DNA of 64,000 nucleotides, from NCBI GenBank assembly GCA_050952465.1, contig JBMNKZ010000008.1, positions 1 through 64,000 of the forward strand, given 5' to 3'. Under the pieces are notes generated by a model that was given only the letters and a program-made list of their open reading frames with translations, was not told the DNA's origin and made no database searches. Source of the DNA: DUPU01 sp050952465 (GTDB lineage: Bacteria; Bacillota; Dehalobacteriia; Dehalobacteriales; Dehalobacteriaceae). The first letter of the stretch is position 1; the number at the start of each line of letters is the position of its first letter. This document shows positions 9,182 to 17,332 of the stretch, one piece after another. A program made the translations under genes and the position numbers.

Positions 9182-9349
9182 CGGTTGTGGGTTTTGGATG
9201 AAGCAACTTCCCATCTGGATTTGATAACAGAACGGGAAGTAATGAAGACGCTTATACCTTTGATGGAAGGGAAAACTGTGATTATCATTTCCCACCGGTA
9301 TCAAGTGCTTAGTTTATTACCCGATGTTTTAAGACTGGGATTGTCATAA
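9182..9349 (+). pseudogene. C-terminal relic of an ABC transporter ATPase
   Basis: An open frame from at least 9182 to TAA 9347-9349 encodes Walker B plus D-loop (WVLDEATSHLD), a helix, and GKTVIIISHR with the switch His. This is the last ~50 residues of an ABC exporter ATPase, CydC/MsbA-like. Just upstream, in the same frame, a degenerate SRGG and a QR remain where the LSGGQ signature should be. There is no Walker A, start codon or ribosome site. It is a decayed fragment, probably left by a deletion. Product function is unlikely. Confidence 0.75.
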
Positions 9350-9387
9350 GCTTATTAATCATACATTTTATGAATTCATATCATCAT

Positions 9388-10626
9388 TTACCGGGCGGCA
9401 TGCTGTCCCGCAACAAAACCGGAAGACCAAGCCCACTGGAGGTTATATCCTCCGCACATGCCGTCAACATCCAAAATTTCACCGGTAAAGTAAATGCCCG
9501 GAATAATTTTCGATTCCATAGTGTCAGGATTAATTTCCTTGGTGGTGATGCCCCCTGCCGTTATTTGGGCACTAGGCCAGCTTTTAGTGCCCCGGATTTT
9601 AAAACGCCAATCTGTTAATATATGGGCGATTTTTTCCTGTTCCTTGAGGGAAATTTCTGAGGCGGGCATTTTTAAGTCATTAAACCCAGCTTCTTTTAGA
9701 ATTACGGGGATTAACCTTTTGTTGATCAGACCGACTAAGCTGAATTCCAAGGTTTTCCCGATACTGTTTTTAAAACGTTCCTTGAGAAGATTTATTAATT
9801 CTCTTTTGGACAAGCCGTCAAACATAATTATTTTTAATACGGCTTCTTTGTTTCGATCCAAAAGTTCTCCGGCTATTCTGCTGATTTGCAGAATAGGTGG
9901 TCCGGAGACACCGTAATTGCCAAAAAGGATATCCCCTCTGTCTTTAGCTATTGATTTATTTTGATGCAAAATTTCCCCGGTTCCGACAAATTTCACACCT
10001 TCAATCTGCTTAAAAAAGTTGCCTTCCAGCTTTAGTTGAACCAGACCGGGGAAAATATGGGTGATGCTATGCCCGAAATTTTGGGCCAACTCGTATCCGT
10101 TTCCGTCTGACCCGGTGGAAGGCATAGCCTTGCCCCCGGTGGCTATAATTATTTTGTCTCCGCGATATTTTTTACCATCTTCCGTTTTAATTTCAAAAGT
10201 GCCGTTAATTTTGAAAATACTTTTGACAAATGCATTACAGATAATATTTATCCCGATGCTGTTTAATTCGTGCATCAACACATCTAAAACGCTGGAGGCT
10301 TGATCAGACATGGGGAAAACTTTGCCCTGATCTTCTACCTTATGAGCAATGCCTAGTTTTTCAAAAAATCCGATGGTATCTTTAACACTGAACTGAGATA
10401 GGGCACCGGAGACAAATTGAGGATTAGCTCCAGCATAACAGGTAATACCGGCATTGATATTGGTAAAATTACATCGGCCGTTTCCGGTTGCTAGGATTTT
10501 TTTCCCGATACGAGGGTTTCTCTCGAGAATAGTAACCTTGGCTCCCATTCTCCCGGCAGAAATTGCTGCCATCATCCCAGAGGCTCCGCCGCCGACCACA
10601 ATTACATGCTTTTTGAAGTTCATCAT
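9388..10626 (-). CDS. HI0933/BaiN-like FAD-dependent oxidoreductase
   Basis: A flavoprotein of 412 residues. It has an N-terminal FAD-binding Rossmann loop (GGGASGM, about residues 12-18), ATGGKAMPSTGSDG in the middle, and the family C-terminal signature CGGYNLQWAWSSG about 15 residues from the end. The family includes BaiN-like reductases of unsaturated rings and many members of unknown substrate. I start at the first of two tandem ATGs (10626), eight bases after AAAGGA. An in-frame GTG at 10650 lacks a ribosome site. It stands alone, divergent from rplY. Assigning a specific substrate is not possible here. Confidence 0.88.
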   Translation of the reverse strand: MMNFKKHVIVVGGGASGMMAAISAGRMGAKVTILERNPRIGKKILATGNGRCNFTNINAGITCYAGANPQFVSGALSQFSVKDTIGFFEKLGIAHKVEDQGKVFPMSDQASSVLDVLMHELNSIGINIICNAFVKSIFKINGTFEIKTEDGKKYRGDKIIIATGGKAMPSTGSDGNGYELAQNFGHSITHIFPGLVQLKLEGNFFKQIEGVKFVGTGEILHQNKSIAKDRGDILFGNYGVSGPPILQISRIAGELLDRNKEAVLKIIMFDGLSKRELINLLKERFKNSIGKTLEFSLVGLINKRLIPVILKEAGFNDLKMPASEISLKEQEKIAHILTDWRFKIRGTKSWPSAQITAGGITTKEINPDTMESKIIPGIYFTGEILDVDGMCGGYNLQWAWSSGFVAGQHAAR

Positions 10627-10712
10627 GCTATCTTTCCTTTGCAAAATCACTGTTAATGATTATTCTACCAGGTTTTCTATCAGAGTCAAAAAAAGCCCCC
10701 ACCGTCCTAAAT

Positions 10713-10741
10713 TTGATGAAAGGATGAAAACAATGTATAAT
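10713..10741 (+). promoter_or_regulatory. Sigma-A promoter for rplY/ctc
   Basis: TTGATG (10713-10718), 17-base spacer, TATAAT (10736-10741). Transcript start is expected near 10748, giving a leader of about 130 bases. Confidence 0.75.
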
Positions 10742-10876
10742 GATACTAGAAAAGGAAATCTTGTCCTTGCCGGAGGCATTAAATATTAATCCTTTTGGGC
10801 AATATAAGTATAAGTAGCATAATCGGGCGGGTTTCTTAATAATCAATTACTTTAACAGGAAGGAGTTTATATATTT

Positions 10877-11485
10877 ATGGAAGAGGTTATTCTAAAAGCA
10901 GAGGAAAGAACTGAAAAAGGGAAAAAGGTAAGAGCGGAAGGGTTTGTGCCAGGGATTTTATATGGGGCAGGTAAAAAGGCAATTTCCGTGAAGTTTGAGG
11001 CTTCTGCATTGAATAAGGTTTTAGCAAAACACGGTTCTAATGCAAAAGTCTGGATTGATCTTAATAATAAGAAACAGTTTAGCTTTATTAAAGAAGTTCA
11101 AAGACACCCGGTGGAGGGAAGGGTTATTCATATTGATGTGCAAATGGTTTCCCAAGATCAAGAGATTAAGCTTCAAATTCCCCTTTCTTTTACCGGTACG
11201 GAAGAGTTGGACAAGAAGCGGCTTCTTTTATTGGTCGCTAAAGCTGAGGTGGAGGTTATCGGCAAAGCTAACCTCATGCCTAATGTGATTGTGGTTAATG
11301 TGGCGGATAAGGAAGCGGGGGATACTATTACTAGTTTAGATTTTGATTTAGATGGTGAGATCAAAATTAATGATGCGGAAGATGAAGTTTACGCCGTAAT
11401 CAAGGAGAAAAAGGAACAGCCTCAAGAAGAACCTAAAGAGGATGAGGCTGATGAGGCTGGTTCTCCGGAAGGTGAAACTGCTTAA
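10877..11485 (+). CDS. rplY: 50S ribosomal protein L25 / CTC general stress protein
   Basis: The long (CTC/TL5) form of bL25, which binds 5S rRNA. It has 202 residues: an N-terminal L25 beta-barrel (1-90) containing the GKKVRAEGFVPGILYG block, a C-terminal TL5 domain (95-180), and an acidic Glu/Asp-rich tail (182-202) common in Firmicutes. The start has AGGAAGGAG about 11 bases upstream. It is monocistronic, between a sigma-A promoter and a strong terminator. In Bacillus the orthologue is a general stress protein. No sigma-B-like box is obvious here. Confidence 0.95.
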   Translation: MEEVILKAEERTEKGKKVRAEGFVPGILYGAGKKAISVKFEASALNKVLAKHGSNAKVWIDLNNKKQFSFIKEVQRHPVEGRVIHIDVQMVSQDQEIKLQIPLSFTGTEELDKKRLLLLVAKAEVEVIGKANLMPNVIVVNVADKEAGDTITSLDFDLDGEIKINDAEDEVYAVIKEKKEQPQEEPKEDEADEAGSPEGETA

Positions 11486-11515
11486 ACTAGGTGAAATTTA
11501 ATAATATTATCAAGG

Positions 11516-11555
11516 AAAGTGCAGGTATCAACCAATATGCCTGCACTTTTTTTGT
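11516..11555 (+). terminator. Rho-independent terminator of rplY
   Basis: Ten-base perfect stem (11516-11525 with 11540-11549) followed by a T-run. Confidence 0.9.
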
Positions 11556-11556
11556 T

Positions 11557-11640
11557 AGTCTATCAGAAAGGATAACTTTTTTCTGATAGATCTAAGTGCA
11601 ACTAAGTATTTCGCCGGTGCCACCCAAGCTTTCGTTATAG
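11557..11640. repeat. Dispersed intergenic repeat, type A copy 1
   Basis: It starts with a perfect hairpin, CTATCAGAA / TTCTGATAG around GGATAACTTTT, then GATCTAAGTGCAACTAAG, GCCGG and CACCCAAG. A related copy lies at 51419-51515 with the same order of blocks. Both follow a terminator. Confidence 0.6.
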
Positions 11641-11747
11641 GTTTTGTTTTTATAGAAAGTGTGCATAATGGTATATATCGTGTTATTATTTGAATAGAAC
11701 CAGTAAAATCGTCTTTTAATTCGGTTTAGAGAAAGAGGTGAACAGCT

Positions 11748-12191
11748 ATTTTTGAGCTTATTTCATCTATCCTTAAATATTTCTTTACCGTCCTGATTTA
11801 TCTTTTTATATTCTGGATTGCTCGCTTAATTTACTTAGATATTAGCATCATGTATCGATTCCGTCCGCCTAAAAGAACAAATCAGCCATATTTAAAGCTG
11901 ATTAACCGGCGGGATCAATTACCCTTTAAGGTGGAGGAAAGTTATACTTTATCGAAAAAAAATATGATTGGCCGTGCACCTAAAAATGAAATTGTTTTAA
12001 ATGACCCTTATATCTCCGGGGAACATGCTCGTATTTGGGAAACGGGAGGGGTTTACTTTATGGAGGATTTAGGCAGTAAAAACGGATCATTTTTAAACGG
12101 GGAGCGAGTGGCTGGGGCATTTACCCTAAGAAATGGTGATAGGATATCTTTCGGCCAGGTGGAGTTTTTATTTGTCTCCGAACAAAAGTGA
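11748..12191 (+). CDS. Membrane-anchored FHA-domain protein (FhaB-like)
   Basis: A phosphothreonine-binding FHA protein with an N-terminal anchor. From ATG 11850 the frame gives only the soluble part (113 residues), which has no ribosome site. The frame stays open upstream to a TGA at 11739-11741 and encodes a strongly hydrophobic helix, and GAGGTG lies 7 bases before ATT at 11748. I therefore place the start at ATT 11748 (147 residues). FHA motifs are intact: IGR, SGEHAR, LGSKNGSFLNG (about residues 75-120). The arrangement FHA-ftsW/rodA-PBP resembles the actinobacterial fhaB-rodA-pbpA cluster, where FHA reads Ser/Thr kinase phosphorylation of wall enzymes. The kinase is not in the window. 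Confidence 0.75.
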   Translation: MFELISSILKYFFTVLIYLFIFWIARLIYLDISIMYRFRPPKRTNQPYLKLINRRDQLPFKVEESYTLSKKNMIGRAPKNEIVLNDPYISGEHARIWETGGVYFMEDLGSKNGSFLNGERVAGAFTLRNGDRISFGQVEFLFVSEQK

Positions 12192-12205
12192 GGTGGCTAA
12201 ATACT

Positions 12206-13543
12206 GTGTTAAGAAATTACAGAAGCCCGGTAAATATTATTGCATTAATTAATGTGATTGCTTTCGGGTTATTATTTTTATTTCAAGAACCCTATAACAG
12301 CCAGATTTTGATCGCCGGCGGGCTCATGATATTCTTAGTCTATTTAGCTAATATTCTCGTGATCAAGCTTAAATTCGAAGATGAGATCTTGTTTCTTACG
12401 GTGTCCATGTTAACTACTTTAGGTGTCATTATTATTTATCGCCTTGACCCGGTATTAGGTTGGAAACAAATTACCTGGTTTGTTTTAGGTAATTTGATCT
12501 TTTTTTCTACGGTATTCATTTATCGGAGGATAAATTTTTGGGAACGTCTGGTTTACATATATCCTGCAATTTCTTTGGTTTTGTTTCTCTTGACCATGCT
12601 TTTTGGTACCAAAGTTAAAGGTGCTACGAACTGGATTTTCATCGGCAGTTTTAGTTTTCAGCCGTCAGAAATTATGAAACTGGTATTCATTTTTTTTATC
12701 GCCGCTTATTATAACAATCCGGATAAATTGGTGCTAAGAGACTTAAAAATATTTCGAAGAAACATCACTATTGAAAGCAAATGGGTCTTCATGGGTCTCG
12801 CTTATTTGCAGATGGGATTATTAGTTATCCAGCGGGAATTAGGTACGATTCTTCTATTATTTTTAGTATTTCTTTTTTTAACCTATATCTACGATCAGGA
12901 TTGGAAACTTCTTTTAATCAATGCAGGTCTATTTTCTTTAGCCGGACTTTTTAGTGTGACCATGCTTCATTATGTGCAGGTTCGTTTTGATGCATGGCTT
13001 AATCCCTGGGCAGATATTGCGGGAAAAGGGTATCAGATTGCTCAGTCCCTTTTTGCCATCGGAGCTGGGGGCTTTTGGGGGACTGGCCTTGGCCTGGGGC
13101 AGCCTCATTATATTCCGGAAGTACATACTGATTTTATTTTTTCCGCCATCTGTGAGGAGCTGGGAATTTTTGGAGGTGTAGCTGTTATCCTGTTGTTTTT
13201 TATTTTAGTTTATCGGGGCATAAAAATCGCTTTAGGCATTCACGATTCTTTTCATCGGGCGGTGGCTTTGGGAATTGCCTTGATGTTCGGTTTTCAGTCC
13301 TTTATTATTATCGGGGGAGTAATTAAACTGATTCCTTTAACGGGGATCACTCTTCCCTTTATCAGTTATGGAGGTAGTTCTTTAACCACTAGTTTTCTGG
13401 CTTTAGGCATTATCCAGGGGACATCTTCGTCAAAATTTATGGCGGAGGAGGAACTTTATGAAAGAGAAACAGACAGAGAAGAAAATAGAGAAACAGAAAA
13501 AGAATCAAAAGCAGAAGCTAAGTCCCAAACAGAGGCAGAATAA
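12206..13543 (+). CDS. SEDS peptidoglycan glycosyltransferase (FtsW/RodA/SpoVE family)
   Basis: A ten-helix membrane protein that polymerises lipid II with a class B PBP partner. SEDS features are present: the RELGTILLL region, the long loop GKGYQIAQSLFAIGAGGFWGTGLG and the C-terminal PLTGITLPFISYGGSS motif. I prefer GTG 12206 (445 residues, AGGTGG nine bases upstream) over the GTG at 12188, which lacks a site. The last 30 residues form a very acidic Glu-rich tail, encoded in the 86-base overlap with the PBP gene. Whether it acts in elongation or division cannot be told. The FHA and PBP neighbours favour a RodA/PbpA-like pair. Confidence 0.92.
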   Translation: MLRNYRSPVNIIALINVIAFGLLFLFQEPYNSQILIAGGLMIFLVYLANILVIKLKFEDEILFLTVSMLTTLGVIIIYRLDPVLGWKQITWFVLGNLIFFSTVFIYRRINFWERLVYIYPAISLVLFLLTMLFGTKVKGATNWIFIGSFSFQPSEIMKLVFIFFIAAYYNNPDKLVLRDLKIFRRNITIESKWVFMGLAYLQMGLLVIQRELGTILLLFLVFLFLTYIYDQDWKLLLINAGLFSLAGLFSVTMLHYVQVRFDAWLNPWADIAGKGYQIAQSLFAIGAGGFWGTGLGLGQPHYIPEVHTDFIFSAICEELGIFGGVAVILLFFILVYRGIKIALGIHDSFHRAVALGIALMFGFQSFIIIGGVIKLIPLTGITLPFISYGGSSLTTSFLALGIIQGTSSSKFMAEEELYERETDREENRETEKESKAEAKSQTEAE

Positions 13544-14957
13544 GAAAATAATTCATGTCTTAATCATGATGAGCTGCTTATTTTTGGCCTTGATTGGTTA
13601 TTTAACTTATTTTGAGCTTTTGATGAAAGATAATATTATCACCAGTTCTTATAACCGGCGCCAGTGGGAACGGGAAGATAAAATTGTCCGGGGTGAGATT
13701 TTTGACAGGACAGGGGTATCTTTGGCCCGAAACGAGGTTAACGGAGACGATCAAGTACGGGTGTATCCTTTTGGTGCCTTATACAGTCATGTGATCGGCT
13801 ATAACTCAACAACTTACGGCAAGTCATTATTGGAAGCGCGATTTAATGATGAGTTATTGAATATCAATCCATTAAACCCTGTGACTGACTTAAGGGACAA
13901 ACTCATTGGCTCAAAAAGCTATGGGAACAACTTATATTTAACTATTGACCATGAATTGGAGCAAAGGGCTTCAGAATTGATGGGGAAGAGGAAGGGTGCT
14001 GTAGTAGCTCTAAATCCTCAAACCGGAGAAATACTGGCTTTAGTCAGTAAACCTAACTTTAATCCGAATAACACTGCATTAAAGGAAAATTGGAATGAAT
14101 TAGTGGAATCAGAGGAAAATCCTCTTTTACCCCGAGCAACCCAAGGGCTTTATATTCCGGGTTCTACCTTTAAGGCGGCCATAAGTTTAATGGCTCTAGA
14201 TCAGGGTTTAGGAAAGAAAACTTATGAGGATACGGGAAGCATTATTATCGACGGGAAAAGAATTGAGAACTACGGGAATAAGGCTTTTGGCACTTTAGAT
14301 TTGGAGCAGGCCTTGGCTGTTTCCAGTAACACAGTCTTTGCCCGAATTGGGGTAGAATTAGGCACGGAAAATTTAAAGAATTTAGCCCGTCAAGTTGGAA
14401 TCGGAAAGAAGATTCCTTTTGATATCCCGGTGAGTACCAGCCGCTTTGATTATAAAAATATGGGAAAGACAGATCAGGCTGCAGTAGGCATAGGACAGGG
14501 TAAAATCTTGGTTTCACCTTTACATATGGCTTTAATTACCGGGGGAATCGCCAACAATGGGGTGGTGATGAAACCTTATTTGGTGGATCGGGTCATTACA
14601 GCCAACGGTTTTGTCCGAAGAAATCAGGAACCGGAAGAATTTTTTCGTTTGGCCAAAAAAAGCACGGCTGAGCAGGTTAAAGATATGATGGAGACGGTAG
14701 TGGTAAAGGGAACCGGACGGAATGCCCGGATTTCCGGGATTAGAGTAGCAGGGAAAACCGGAACGGCGCAAAATGAATTGACGGCTCAGGGAGAGAATAA
14801 AGAACACGCCTGGTTTATCGGCTTTGCTCCGGTGGAAAATCCGCAAATCGCAGTAGCGGTGATTTTAGAGTACAGCGGGTCTACCGGTGGGGGACAGGCA
14901 GCTCCCATCGCCCGGGAATTAATGATTCAGTGGCTGAAGAATCAAGGACTAATGTAG
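13458..14957 (+). CDS. Class B penicillin-binding protein (PbpA/FtsI-like transpeptidase)
   Basis: A DD-transpeptidase of 499 residues. It has a Lys-rich cytoplasmic tail (1-30), one membrane anchor (about 31-53), a short N-terminal module and a transpeptidase domain with all catalytic motifs: S236-T-F-K239, S289-S-N291 and K433-T-G435. The short N-terminal region without a full dimerisation domain is like actinobacterial PbpA. ATG 13458 has GGAGGAGG at good distance. It overlaps the SEDS gene by 86 bases, so the two are translated in fixed linkage as partners of one synthase complex. Confidence 0.94.
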   Translation: MKEKQTEKKIEKQKKNQKQKLSPKQRQNKKIIHVLIMMSCLFLALIGYLTYFELLMKDNIITSSYNRRQWEREDKIVRGEIFDRTGVSLARNEVNGDDQVRVYPFGALYSHVIGYNSTTYGKSLLEARFNDELLNINPLNPVTDLRDKLIGSKSYGNNLYLTIDHELEQRASELMGKRKGAVVALNPQTGEILALVSKPNFNPNNTALKENWNELVESEENPLLPRATQGLYIPGSTFKAAISLMALDQGLGKKTYEDTGSIIIDGKRIENYGNKAFGTLDLEQALAVSSNTVFARIGVELGTENLKNLARQVGIGKKIPFDIPVSTSRFDYKNMGKTDQAAVGIGQGKILVSPLHMALITGGIANNGVVMKPYLVDRVITANGFVRRNQEPEEFFRLAKKSTAEQVKDMMETVVVKGTGRNARISGIRVAGKTGTAQNELTAQGENKEHAWFIGFAPVENPQIAVAVILEYSGSTGGGQAAPIARELMIQWLKNQGLM

Positions 14958-14969
14958 AGGAGGCATTTT

Positions 14970-15851
14970 ATGACAAAGAGGTCTGTGAAAAGAGTGGCGG
15001 CGGTACATGATTTGTCCGGTTTTGGCCGGACTTCTTTGGCTGTGGTAATACCAATCTTATCAAATATGGGGGTACAAGTATGTTCTGTGCCTACAGCTGT
15101 TTTATCCACTCATACCGGTGGTTTTGAAGATTATACCTTTGTCGATTTAACAGATTCCCTGGAGAGCTTCTTTGCCCATTGGAAAAAAATTAATCTTGAC
15201 TTTGACTGCATTTATACAGGTTTTCTAGGATCCTCAAAACAAATAAATATTATTGAGGGATTTATTGATGACTTTGGAAAAAAACCAGATACGCTGGTAG
15301 TGGTAGATCCGGTTTTGGGGGACAATGGAAGTTTATATAGCACCATGAATGATGAAATGGTCAGCCAAATGAGAAGACTGATTAAAAAGGCGAATATTAT
15401 TACCCCAAACTTTACCGAAGCAGCTTATCTTCTGAATAGACCCCATAATTTATCAATAAAATTGAAAGAATTAAAACAATGGCTTTATGAATTATCTCAA
15501 ATGGGCCCTGAAAAAGTAATCATTACCAGTGCTCCGGCTTGTGGTGCTGCCAAAACCACCAATGTAGTGGCTTATAACAGGGAAGATCAGCGTTATTGGA
15601 AGGTAAGTTGTGTTTATATTCCTGCCCACTATCCTGGGACAGGAGATGCCTTTACCAGTGTGTTGGTGGGGAGCCTGCTTCAGGGAGATAACTTGCCCAT
15701 CGCTTTGGATCGAAGTGTCCAGTTTATTACGGGAGCGATCCGGGCCAGTTACGGTGCTGCATATCCAAAAAGAGAAGGCGTATTATTAGAACGGGTTTTA
15801 GGCAATCTAAATATGCCTTTTATTATTAGCAGCTATGAATTGATAGACTGA
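14970..15851 (+). CDS. Pyridoxamine/pyridoxal kinase (PfkB/ribokinase fold)
   Basis: Phosphorylates vitamin B6 vitamers with ATP in PLP salvage. It has 293 residues, the usual length. Seen are the N-terminal VAAVHDLSGFGRTSLAVVIP block (substrate loop), VVVDPVLGDNG (about 110-120), NIITPNFTEAAYLL and the anion-hole/catalytic motif PGTGDAFTSVL near residue 225. AGGAGG precedes ATG. It lies 12 bases after the PBP gene and so is probably co-transcribed with the wall cluster, though no functional link is evident. The ThiD-type alternative is less likely given the N-terminus. Confidence 0.88.
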   Translation: MTKRSVKRVAAVHDLSGFGRTSLAVVIPILSNMGVQVCSVPTAVLSTHTGGFEDYTFVDLTDSLESFFAHWKKINLDFDCIYTGFLGSSKQINIIEGFIDDFGKKPDTLVVVDPVLGDNGSLYSTMNDEMVSQMRRLIKKANIITPNFTEAAYLLNRPHNLSIKLKELKQWLYELSQMGPEKVIITSAPACGAAKTTNVVAYNREDQRYWKVSCVYIPAHYPGTGDAFTSVLVGSLLQGDNLPIALDRSVQFITGAIRASYGAAYPKREGVLLERVLGNLNMPFIISSYELID

Positions 15852-15901
15852 AAAAGATTGCAGGTTGGGGCAGAGGGTTTCCAGTTTTTTGTTTTTTCTT
15901 A

Positions 15902-15930
15902 TTGCAAAACAGGCGAGAGTATGTTAATAT
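15902..15930 (+). promoter_or_regulatory. Sigma-A promoter for the HesB-like selenoprotein gene
   Basis: TTGCAA (15902-15907), 17-base spacer, TAATAT (15925-15930). Just downstream, TACC-N6-GGGTA (about 15930-15944) is an imperfect G-tract dyad of the kind bound by CsoR-family repressors. The latter is speculation. Confidence 0.6.
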
Positions 15931-15977
15931 ACCAGTAGGGGGTATGGGTACTAATAAAAACAAGGGGGTAAATAAAC

Positions 15978-16253
15978 ATGAGAGTTAATATTCAGGAGAA
16001 AGCAATGCCGGAATTAAGTAAATTCATTGGCAAAACTGTACGCATATACAGCAATGGTTATGGCTGAGGAGGACCTAAATTAGCGCTGACTCTGGATGAG
16101 TCAAAAGATAGCGATATCATAGTGGAGAAAGATGGAATAACTTTTGTTATTGATAAGCAGTTAGCCGGCTATCTTCCTTATGTGACGATTTGCTTCAGAG
16201 ATAGTTGGTTGGGGAAAGGCCTTTATGTTGATGCCACGGCCTATAGATGTTAG
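15978..16253 (+). CDS. HesB-like selenoprotein (in-frame UGA = Sec30)
   Basis: ATG 15978 has AAGGGGG about 9 bases upstream. The frame meets TGA at 16065-16067 and continues to TAG 16251-16253, giving 91 residues if UGA is read as selenocysteine. Around the UGA the product is VRIYSNGYG-U-GGPKLALTLDE. This is the HesB/IscA-like core in which other members have Cys at the same place, followed by conserved acidic, hydrophobic and C-terminal Cys residues (VTICFRD, YRC). A hairpin GACTC-TGGAT-GAGTC (16088-16102) with GG in the loop lies 27 bases after the UGA, as expected for a bacterial SECIS. HesB-like selenoproteins are known in Clostridia and Deltaproteobacteria. Their role is unknown, perhaps redox or Fe-S related. 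Automatic callers would miss or truncate this gene. Confidence 0.88.
16084..16113 (+). promoter_or_regulatory. Bacterial SECIS element of the HesB-like gene
   Basis: Upper stem 16088-16092/16098-16102 with loop TGGAT. A possible lower stem is CGCT (16084-16087) with AGCG (16110-16113) across a 7-base bulge. The apical GG lies 27-28 bases after the UGA, within the range used by SelB. Confidence 0.75.
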
Positions 16254-17122
16254 AAATAAAGTACTTTAATAAATACTACGCCAAGAACAGCAAGGCTGAT
16301 ACCGAGAATCTTTTGTTTTAGATGCCATCTTTCTTTTAAGATAGTAATGCCGATAAGAATATTTAAAATCGTTGTTAGTTGCGTTAGAGGCCCAACCACA
16401 GAGTATTCCCCTCCGGTTTGGTAAGCTCGGTAAAGTGCCAGGGTAGAGGTCATTTGGAAACAGGAGCATAAAAGGATGAGATAAGTGGATTTTTGGGCCT
16501 TGAGCAGAGGCTTGATTTTGGCCAAAGTGCCTGGTTGAAAAATTACTATCAGCACCGCCGGAATCGAGTAAATGATTACTTGGTACATCACAACGGAAAA
16601 AAAGTATAAAGCATATTTATCCAAGGCATAGGCACAGCTAATTAAAAAAGCATAGGCTAAAGTATATAGGTGGGGTTTTTTGAAGCTGTTGAATTTCCCT
16701 TTTTCCCAATAGATTACGGCTAAACCAAAAAAGATTAAGATCACGCCAATGAATTTACTTAAGCTTAAAGCTTCTTGAAAAAAGATGGTTCCTAAAAACA
16801 TAGCCCAGATGGAACGGGTAGTCGCAACGGTTTCTACCTGGCTGATTTCAATTAGCTTCATGGCATGAAAGAATAATACCATACAGGCACTATAGAGGAG
16901 AGCAGAAGATAGCACAGCAGTCCAAGCTCTGATATCTACAGAAAACACTACCTCTTCAAAAAAAAGAAAAGGAATAGAAATTACGCTTACGGTGAACATA
17001 AATAAAGCGCAAAAGGCAGTAGAATCAACCTCTTCATTTTTCAAGGAGAGCTTTTGTACTGTTTTTGATACGCTATTAGTGGCTATATATATTAGAACCA
17101 GAGGGAACCAGCCAAGACTCAT
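16250..17122 (-). CDS. EamA/DMT family transporter
   Basis: An integral membrane protein of 290 residues with ten hydrophobic segments in two EamA repeats (about 5-135 and 150-285). The first repeat ends with the typical GVILIFFGLAVIYW and the second with the ILKERWHLKQKILGISLAVLGVVFI block. It is probably a metabolite or amino-acid exporter, substrate unknown. Its stop overlaps the convergent selenoprotein stop by four bases, which supports the selenoprotein's real 3' end being at 16253. It is monocistronic. Confidence 0.88.
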   Translation of the reverse strand: MSLGWFPLVLIYIATNSVSKTVQKLSLKNEEVDSTAFCALFMFTVSVISIPFLFFEEVVFSVDIRAWTAVLSSALLYSACMVLFFHAMKLIEISQVETVATTRSIWAMFLGTIFFQEALSLSKFIGVILIFFGLAVIYWEKGKFNSFKKPHLYTLAYAFLISCAYALDKYALYFFSVVMYQVIIYSIPAVLIVIFQPGTLAKIKPLLKAQKSTYLILLCSCFQMTSTLALYRAYQTGGEYSVVGPLTQLTTILNILIGITILKERWHLKQKILGISLAVLGVVFIKVLYF

Positions 17123-17233
17123 TTTAAATGCTCCTAGAAAAATTAAAATTATTTTAGGACTAACCTCAGTATAACAAATAATGGGAACTTTTGGTATGGC
17201 TCAAGTAATTTTAAAAAACTTTCCAGTAATTTC

Positions 17234-17263
17234 TTGCTATTATATTGCTGAATGTGGTAATAT
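17234..17263 (+). promoter_or_regulatory. Putative promoter of the cold-shock gene
   Basis: TTGCTA (17234-17239), 18-base spacer, TAATAT (17258-17263). It leaves a leader of about 65 bases before the TTG start. Confidence 0.45.
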
Positions 17264-17332
17264 TAGAAACATGTTAAAGAGAAGCATTCTTTTTAATAAA
17301 AATTAATTGAATTATTTTAGGAGGCAAGAAAT

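Noticed and set aside
9370..9618. + strand ORF over the BaiN-like gene
   Set aside because: Shadow of the well-supported minus-strand flavoprotein.
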